Source: Bacteroidaceae bacterium
GTDB taxonomy: Bacteria; Bacteroidota; Bacteroidia; Bacteroidales; Bacteroidaceae
Length of the DNA stretch: 47,036 nucleotides
Direction of reading: 5' to 3'
Assembly (NCBI GenBank): GCA_017534705.1
Contig: JAFXVU010000062.1
Location: 1-47,036 of the forward strand
Positions 41,940 to 47,036 of this stretch are shown in pieces. Position 1 is the stretch's first letter; each line of letters starts with the position of its first letter. Made by a program: the position numbers and the translations under genes. Below the pieces are notes generated by a model. The model saw only the letters and a program-made list of their open reading frames with translations, did not search any database and had not been told where the DNA came from.

Positions 41940-43052
41940 TCAGGATAGTTTGTAGCGGTTGCCGCCAAGAACCTTCACTACTCCTTTGAATTCCAGTTCC
42001 AGCAACGATGACATCAATTTGTCGTAAGACAAACCTGTAGCCACCACCAAACTGTTGACCATTACATCGTCCTTGTCTTTCATGTAGTTCACAATGGTCT
42101 GTTCTTCCTCCGTGAGGTCGAGGAAGAGCTCCATTTGGCGGTGTTGGTTACTGGTCTTGGGGTTGGTCCATTGCAAGAGGTCGAGCAAGTCATCGGCACT
42201 GGTGATGAGCGATGCCATGCTCTTACGTATCAACTTGTGGCATCCAGCACTGTAAGGATTGTCCACCTTTCCAGGGAAAGCGGCTACCGTACGGTTGTAA
42301 GAGAAAGCAATGTCGGCCGTAATCAAGGCACCGCCTTTCTCGGCGCTTTCCACCACGATAGTGGCGTCGCTCATACCTGCTACGATGCGGTTGCGACGCA
42401 CGAAATTGCCTTTGGAGATGAGGCAATGGCTCATGTATTCAGTCAGCAATCCACCTTGGCGCACCATCTGAGAGGCTGTGTGCCGGTGAAGGGTGGGGTA
42501 GATGGTGTCGAGTCCATGGGCAAGCACACCCACAGTGTTCATGTTGTTGAGGAGGGCGGTTCGGTGTGCCGCGATATCCACTCCGTAGGCCAGACCGCTG
42601 ACAATCAAAGTGTCAGGGTATATTTCCGAGATGTCGTGGATGAGACGTTCGCAGAGCGACCGCCCGTATTCCGTGCAGTTGCGGGTTCCTACGATGCTGA
42701 TGACCTTAGCTGTGTTGAGGTCGCTGTTGCCCAAGTAATAGACAATCAGTGGTGCATCCTCGCATTCTGCCAGACGCAGAGGGTAGCCTTCTTCGCCTAT
42801 CACCAAGGGTTTGATGTGGTTTTTCTCAATGAAACTTAGTTCTTCCTCTGCTCTGGCAAGGGGTTGGGACACATTGCCCAGAATCTCTCGGATACGAGGG
42901 TTGGCATCGGGAATGATGTCAAGGATGTCGTTGCGATGCTCGAAGATGGCTGTTGCCGACCCCACACGCTTGTAGAGCTGGCAGGCGTTGTTGAGGCCAA
43001 GTCCAGACAGACCGCTGAGGGTCATGACGTTGATGAGCTCGCTGGTGTCCAT
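41940..43052 (-). CDS. dprA: DNA-processing protein DprA
   Basis: DprA loads RecA onto incoming single-stranded DNA during natural transformation. The 370-residue protein has an N-terminal helix-hairpin-helix/SAM-like segment (about 1-70, LSGLSGLGLNNACQLYKRVG), a central Rossmann domain with ISIVGTRNCTEYGRSLCERL (about 118-137), SGLAYGVDIAAHRTALL and GALITADIAFSYNRTVAAFPG, and a C-terminal winged-helix-like segment. The presence of dprA alone does not prove competence; many non-competent bacteria keep it. It ends 28 bp before a repeat array. Confidence 0.95.
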   Translation of the reverse strand: MDTSELINVMTLSGLSGLGLNNACQLYKRVGSATAIFEHRNDILDIIPDANPRIREILGNVSQPLARAEEELSFIEKNHIKPLVIGEEGYPLRLAECEDAPLIVYYLGNSDLNTAKVISIVGTRNCTEYGRSLCERLIHDISEIYPDTLIVSGLAYGVDIAAHRTALLNNMNTVGVLAHGLDTIYPTLHRHTASQMVRQGGLLTEYMSHCLISKGNFVRRNRIVAGMSDATIVVESAEKGGALITADIAFSYNRTVAAFPGKVDNPYSAGCHKLIRKSMASLITSADDLLDLLQWTNPKTSNQHRQMELFLDLTEEEQTIVNYMKDKDDVMVNSLVVATGLSYDKLMSSLLELEFKGVVKVLGGNRYKLS

Positions 43053-43079
43053 AAGGGTGTATAAGGTCTTTAGGTCGAT

Positions 43080-43484
43080 TTATTGGAAGAATGGCGCGAA
43101 CACGTCGTTAAGTAGTGGGCTGTCTGCCAACTTCCCATTAATAAGGCATACAGTATCCACCTGTGCCTTGACCACTACTTTCATGTCGGGCAGGCGGAAG
43201 ATGTCTTGCATGAAGATATAGCGGATGCCCTCTTTCTTCAGGTACAGTTTAGAGACGAACTCGTCGCCACTGCGCAAAGGTGTCTTGAACTGCATGTTCA
43301 GTCGGGCTACCACAGCGTCTGTACCTTGCTCATGTAGTTTGGCGAAACTGATACCGTGTGCAAGAAGGAACTCATGACGTGTGTGCTCAATATAGTGTTG
43401 GTAGTTGGCATTGTTGACAATGCCTTGAAGGTCGCATTCGTAGTCGCGGACCTTCATTTGCAATTCGAATATGTAGTCTGCCAT
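43080..43484 (-). CDS. Acyl-CoA thioesterase, 4-hydroxybenzoyl-CoA thioesterase (YbgC) family
   Basis: The 134-residue hot-dog fold protein carries DYECDLQGIVNNANYQHYIEHTR (residues 14-36), the family motif with the catalytic Asp18. It should hydrolyse acyl-CoA esters in the cytoplasm. The frame is open 41 codons further up, but that part is His/Pro-rich and overlaps the transporter gene, so I use the ATG at 43484. It starts 15 bp after the transporter gene's stop and 28 bp before dprA. The natural substrate is unknown. Confidence 0.88.
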   Translation of the reverse strand: MADYIFELQMKVRDYECDLQGIVNNANYQHYIEHTRHEFLLAHGISFAKLHEQGTDAVVARLNMQFKTPLRSGDEFVSKLYLKKEGIRYIFMQDIFRLPDMKVVVKAQVDTVCLINGKLADSPLLNDVFAPFFQ

Positions 43485-43498
43485 GTGAGTGTTGTTTT

Positions 43499-44077
43499 TT
43501 AGTAGATGAGTAGGCCGGCCAGTCCACAGAGCACAATCATGAATATGGGGTTGATTTTGAACAGGCGTGTGCCTATGAAGGCAAAACCGAATATGATGAC
43601 GCTGCACCAGAAAACGTATGGCGAGTCAGTGACACTGCCAAAGTTGTCCTTGGTCATGAGCAGCAGGGCGGCTGCGGCAATCAACCCCACAATGGCAGGC
43701 CGAAGTGTGGAGAAGATATCTTTGACCCAGCGTGCGTTCTTGTGTCTGAACAAAAAGCTGCTGATGGAGACCATCAACAAGAAAGGAAGCCACAAAACAG
43801 ACAAGGAAGCGATGACGGCACCAATTACCCCCATCCAGGCGGGGTAACCAGCAGGGTCGTTCACTACGGCTGTGTATCCCACGTAGGTGGCAGCATTGAT
43901 GCCTATAGGACCAGGGGTCATTTGGCTGATGGCCACGATGTCGGTGAATTCACTCATCGTCATCCATTGGTGTTTCACCACCACCTCGTTCTGTATCAGG
44001 GAGAGCATGGCGTAGCCTCCACCGAAATTGAAGATGCCAATCTTCGAGAACACCAGGAATAATTTCAGGAATACCAT
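43499..44077 (-). CDS. Chromate transporter-type (CHR) half-size protein 2
   Basis: A 192-residue membrane protein of the CHR family, with FSKIGIFNFGGGYAMLSLIQ (about 10-29) and ISQMTPGPIGINAATYVGY (about 51-69), the two family motifs. It has about six membrane segments. CHR proteins are exporters of chromate and possibly sulfate; single-domain CHR proteins usually work in pairs with opposite topology. It is encoded 3 bp after its partner. In gut bacteria the natural substrate is not known to be chromate. Confidence 0.9.
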   Translation of the reverse strand: MVFLKLFLVFSKIGIFNFGGGYAMLSLIQNEVVVKHQWMTMSEFTDIVAISQMTPGPIGINAATYVGYTAVVNDPAGYPAWMGVIGAVIASLSVLWLPFLLMVSISSFLFRHKNARWVKDIFSTLRPAIVGLIAAAALLLMTKDNFGSVTDSPYVFWCSVIIFGFAFIGTRLFKINPIFMIVLCGLAGLLIY

Positions 44078-44080
44078 TTG

Positions 44081-44650
44081 TCAGTCTTTTTGGGGTTGGT
44101 CTTCTTTCTTTTCTTGTTTTCTCTTGTATCTTCCATAGACAAAGCCAGATAAGGCCGCTACAAAAATGATGTAGATGGGCGACACATCGAAACACTTAAT
44201 CAAAACGGCCGCTACAACGGGAATCCATAAGTTTCGCTTGTTGAGACGGGCTGACTTGGCCATGGTGAACACTGGTGCGGCGATTAATGCCACCACAGCA
44301 GGACGAATGCCCATGAACATCTTCTCCACCCATCTGATGGATTTGAACTGCTGGAAAAACATGGCTATCAGCAAAATCATCAACACAGATGGAACTACTA
44401 CGCCGAGCGTGGCCACTACACCGCCCGTTTTACCTCCTATCTTATAGCCTACATGGCTCGCCATGTTCGCGGCAAACACTCCTGGAGAGGTCTGTGACAC
44501 GATGATGACATCGAGGAATTCCTCTTTAGTCAACCAATGTTTCTTATCCACAATCTCGCTTTCCATCAAAGGCACCATAGCGAAACCTCCACCAAGGGTG
44601 AAGGTTCCGATTTTGGCGAAAGACAGAAACATCTCTGTATTTAAAGACAT
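44081..44650 (-). CDS. Chromate transporter-type (CHR) half-size protein 1
   Basis: A 189-residue membrane protein, the paired CHR subunit, with FAKIGTFTLGGGFAMVPLMESEIV (about 11-34) and VSQTSPGVFAANMASHVGY (about 51-69). The C-terminal end is highly charged (YKRKQEKKEDQPQKD), placing it in the cytoplasm. Together with the next gene it should form a heterodimeric transporter. The gene follows purL across a 57 bp gap that contains a repeat array. Substrate as for its partner. Confidence 0.9.
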   Translation of the reverse strand: MSLNTEMFLSFAKIGTFTLGGGFAMVPLMESEIVDKKHWLTKEEFLDVIIVSQTSPGVFAANMASHVGYKIGGKTGGVVATLGVVVPSVLMILLIAMFFQQFKSIRWVEKMFMGIRPAVVALIAAPVFTMAKSARLNKRNLWIPVVAAVLIKCFDVSPIYIIFVAALSGFVYGRYKRKQEKKEDQPQKD

Positions 44651-44672
44651 CGATTTACGCTGTTTTTTAGGG

Positions 44673-44708
44673 CTTTAAAGCCTTTAGGGACTTTAAGGTC
44701 TTTGCAAT
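44673..44708 (-). repeat. Four-unit 9-bp repeat array behind purL
   Basis: CTTTA/G recurs at 44673, 44682, 44691 and 44700 with exact 9-bp spacing (plus strand units CTTTAAAGC, CTTTAGGGA, CTTTAAGGT, CTTTGCAAT). The last base of the array is part of the purL stop codon (44708-44710). The core sequence differs from those of the other arrays. Confidence 0.8.
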
Positions 44709-47036
44709 TAGCCTTTAATGGCCTCAATCCATTTGCGGGCATTGACGAAAGCTTCTATCCATGGAGTCACTTGGTCGCTGTTGCGGCGGTTGAGTGGGTA
44801 GTAAGCTGATTGCCAAGGGAAGATGGCGCGTTCGGGGTGAGGCATCATGGCCAGATGGCGTCCATCGGGACTGGCCACACCTGCCACGTCATAGTCACTG
44901 CCGTTGGGGTTGCCGGGGTAGCCAGAATAGTTGTACTTCGCCACTACGTTGTATTTGTCCTCGCTGTATGGCAAGGAGAAGCGACCTTCACCGTGAGCCA
45001 CCCATAGACCGAGTTTGCTGCCGCTCAACGAACCAAGCATGACGCTGTTGTTCTGAGGAATGGCAAGACTGATGAACTCGCTTTCGAACTTATGTGAAAC
45101 ATTGTGGAGCATCCGAGCCTTGTCTTTGTGTTCGGGATTGATAAGCCCCAGTTCTATCATCAACTGACAGCCATTGCAGATGCCAAGTGAGAGGGTGTCC
45201 TTACGGGCATAGAACGCATCGAGAGCCGCCTTGGCCTTGGGGTTGAAAAGGAAGGCGCCTGCCCATCCCTTGGCGCTGCCGAGAACGTCGGAATTGCTGA
45301 AACCACCACAGAACACAATCATGTTGATGTCCTCCAACGTCTCTCGTCCGCTGACCAAGTCGGTCATCATCACGTCTTTCACGTCGAAGCCGGCCAGATA
45401 GAGTGAGTAAGCCATCTCTCGCTCACCATTGGTGCCTTTCTCGCGGATAATGGCAGCCTTTATGCCCGTCGGCTTGCGGCGGTCGGGATTGATGCCATAT
45501 TGTTTGAATTTACCTGTGAAACTGGTGTTGAACTTCATTTCCACTGGCTGGTTCTTGTAGTTCTTGAAACGCTCGTCTGCCATGCCATTGAAACTCTGCT
45601 TGGTGTCGAGGCGGTGGGAAGTGGAGTACCAGATGTCGCGAAGGCTGTCGATGTCGAGCAACAGATGGCGGCCGTCCTTCACCACGCGCATCTTGCGGTC
45701 GTCGATTGGATGGCCAATGGAGCAATAGCCCACCTCCAAGTTCTCAAGAATCTTCTTCACCTCGTGCTTGTCGTCGTTCTTGATTTGAATCACTACCCCG
45801 GGATTCTCTGCGAAGAGAATTTTCACAAGGTCGTTCTCCTTGATGCCCTTGAGGTCGATATGTAAACCGCCCTTGGTGTTGGCGAAAGTCATCTCAAGCA
45901 GGGTGGTGATAAGACCTCCGGCGCTGATGTCGTGACCTGCAAGAATCAGCCCCTTGTCAATCAAGGTTTGTATAGCTTCAAATGCATTGCAGAAATATTG
46001 AGGGTTCTTTACGGTAGGTACGTCGCTGCCAACTTTGCCTAAGCTCTGGGCAAAAGCGGAACCTCCGAGATGATAGGTGTCGAAACTGAAGTCGATATGA
46101 TAAAGTGTGGTGTCTGTGTTGTTGACCAGGACGGGTGAAACGACTTTCTTCACGTCGGACACCTCGCCACCAGCACTCACGATGACAGTACCAGGACTTA
46201 CAATCTTCTTTCCATCAGGATATTGCTGGCTCATGGACAATGAGTCCTTGCCTGTAGGCACGTTGATCTGCAAAGCGCAGCAGAAGTCGGAGAGGGCTTT
46301 CACACCAGCGTACAAACGGGCGTCCTCACCTTTCTGAGAACGGCAGGGCCACATCCAGTTGGCGCTGAGCGACACGCTGTCGAGACCCTCTGCGAAAGGT
46401 GCCCATACCACGTTGGTGAGTGCCTCTGCCACCGACAACACACTGCCTGCAGCAGGGTCGGCAAGACCGGCTTGGGGAGCATGTCCGATAGCAGTGGCAA
46501 TACCTTTTTCGCCACGGAAGTCAAGTGCCACCACACCGCAGTCAGACAATGGCAACTGCAACTCGCCTTGGCACTGCTGACGGGCAATCTTGCCAGTCAC
46601 CGAACGGTCCACTTTGTTGGTGAGCCAGTCTTTGCAAGCCACAGCCTCTAGTTGCAGCACTTGTTCCAGGTATTGCTCGATGTCCGCCTCGTTGTAGGCC
46701 ACATCTTCGTATTTGCGTTCCACGGTCTCGTCCCTCATAAAGGTCTTGGGCGAGTGGCCGAACATCTGTGCAACTTCCAAATCAAACGGACGTACCCCGT
46801 CGCCTTGTTCGAAGGCAAAGTGAGCGTCGCCTGTGGTCTCGCCGACCACGTACAGCGGAGCGCGCTCGCGTTCGGCTATCTTGCGCACATGGTCGATGTG
46901 CTTCTCGTCAATGAGAAGGCCCATACGCTCCTGGCTTTCGTTGGCAATGATTTCTTTCGACGACAGAGTGGTGTCGCCAATGGGCAGTTTGGTCATGTCA
47001 ATAAGACCGCCACATTCTTCCACCAGCTCTGACAAG
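44708..47036 (-). CDS. purL: Phosphoribosylformylglycinamidine synthase, C-terminal part (5' partial)
   Basis: PurL makes FGAM from FGAR, glutamine and ATP in purine synthesis. The visible 776 or so residues are the C-terminal portion of the large single-chain form (about 1,200-1,300 residues): the second AIRS-like half with ATP/Mg binding segments (GLADPAAGSVLSVAEALTN, WMWPCRSQKGEDARLY, AGHDISAGGLITTLLEMTF) and the glutamine amidotransferase domain with the nucleophilic Cys in LGICNGCQLM and the His/Glu pair in MMPHPERAIFPW. The gene starts beyond the right edge; the TTG at 47035 is not a real start. Identification is secure. Confidence 0.96.
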   Translation of the reverse strand, partial: LSELVEECGGLIDMTKLPIGDTTLSSKEIIANESQERMGLLIDEKHIDHVRKIAERERAPLYVVGETTGDAHFAFEQGDGVRPFDLEVAQMFGHSPKTFMRDETVERKYEDVAYNEADIEQYLEQVLQLEAVACKDWLTNKVDRSVTGKIARQQCQGELQLPLSDCGVVALDFRGEKGIATAIGHAPQAGLADPAAGSVLSVAEALTNVVWAPFAEGLDSVSLSANWMWPCRSQKGEDARLYAGVKALSDFCCALQINVPTGKDSLSMSQQYPDGKKIVSPGTVIVSAGGEVSDVKKVVSPVLVNNTDTTLYHIDFSFDTYHLGGSAFAQSLGKVGSDVPTVKNPQYFCNAFEAIQTLIDKGLILAGHDISAGGLITTLLEMTFANTKGGLHIDLKGIKENDLVKILFAENPGVVIQIKNDDKHEVKKILENLEVGYCSIGHPIDDRKMRVVKDGRHLLLDIDSLRDIWYSTSHRLDTKQSFNGMADERFKNYKNQPVEMKFNTSFTGKFKQYGINPDRRKPTGIKAAIIREKGTNGEREMAYSLYLAGFDVKDVMMTDLVSGRETLEDINMIVFCGGFSNSDVLGSAKGWAGAFLFNPKAKAALDAFYARKDTLSLGICNGCQLMIELGLINPEHKDKARMLHNVSHKFESEFISLAIPQNNSVMLGSLSGSKLGLWVAHGEGRFSLPYSEDKYNVVAKYNYSGYPGNPNGSDYDVAGVASPDGRHLAMMPHPERAIFPWQSAYYPLNRRNSDQVTPWIEAFVNARKWIEAIKG

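Noticed and set aside
43485-43607. 41-codon extension of the thioesterase
   Set aside because: It overlaps the upstream transporter gene, and MADYIFELQMKVRDYE fits the usual start of the family.
44673-44708. CRISPR array or direct-repeat mobile element
   Set aside because: The units are only 9 bp, degenerate and without spacers, so this is not a CRISPR; no transposase or target duplications are near any of the arrays.
47033-47035. TTG as the start of purL
   Set aside because: The protein clearly continues past the window edge, because the first AIRS half and the N-terminal domain of PurL are missing.

Overview
The window is a 47 kb piece of chromosome from a member of the Bacteroidales, most likely Prevotellaceae. 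The lineage call rests on three things. Many promoters match the Bacteroidota consensus (TTTG, 19-20 bp, TAnnTTTG). Several families are typical of or largely confined to the phylum (DUF2723, DUF3098, DUF3822, the TGS-type nucleoside kinase, the large-type IspG). Gene order also fits: fur-purA, rpoN-PAP2-purE-ispG and ftsX-DUF3098-uppP-truB-queA. No tRNA, rRNA, CRISPR array, insertion sequence or prophage gene was seen. The content is mostly core metabolism with one small hemicellulose module.

Layout. 1-8.8 kb, plus strand: the end of an unidentified gene, an AlkD-like DNA repair protein, a Fur-family regulator with purA, a YugP-type metalloprotease, sigma-54 (rpoN) with a translationally coupled PAP2-like membrane protein, purE, ispG and an outer-membrane beta-barrel protein. 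8.9-12.4 kb: a Na+/phosphate cotransporter (minus) and a nucleoside kinase (plus). 12.4-20 kb, minus strand: the threonine operon thrA, a phosphoglycerate-mutase-like putative homoserine kinase and thrC, followed by a PgpH-type HD phosphodiesterase. 20.3-24.9 kb, plus strand: ftsX, DUF3098, uppP, truB, queA and folK. 24.9-29.8 kb: a GH115 alpha-glucuronidase running into a convergent GH43-GPH symporter operon. 30-35.3 kb: an acyltransferase, a polysaccharide deacetylase and a large DUF2723 membrane protein. 35.5-39.2 kb: rsmD, DUF3822 and a hypothetical gene, divergent from a RecD-like helicase. 39.3-41.2 kb: manC and an aquaporin. 41.3-47 kb, minus strand: a hypothetical membrane protein, dprA, a thioesterase, two half-size chromate-type transporters and the C-terminal part of purL.

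How the genes work together. thrA, the putative kinase and thrC together cover aspartate to threonine, apart from aspartate-semialdehyde dehydrogenase. purA, purE and purL are three steps of purine synthesis at separate sites. GH115, GH43 and the GPH symporter look like a short route for glucuronoxylan fragments: periplasmic removal of glucuronic acid, import, then cytoplasmic cleavage.

The least expected features are four short arrays of degenerate 9-10 bp repeats, each just behind a stop codon on the minus strand and with three different core sequences. Next are a perfect terminator-like hairpin inside folK, an IspG of the three-domain type that has lost most of its middle domain, and two long perfect inverted repeats upstream of rpoN and ftsX. 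All calls were made by eye from sequence and translation; no database search was run.
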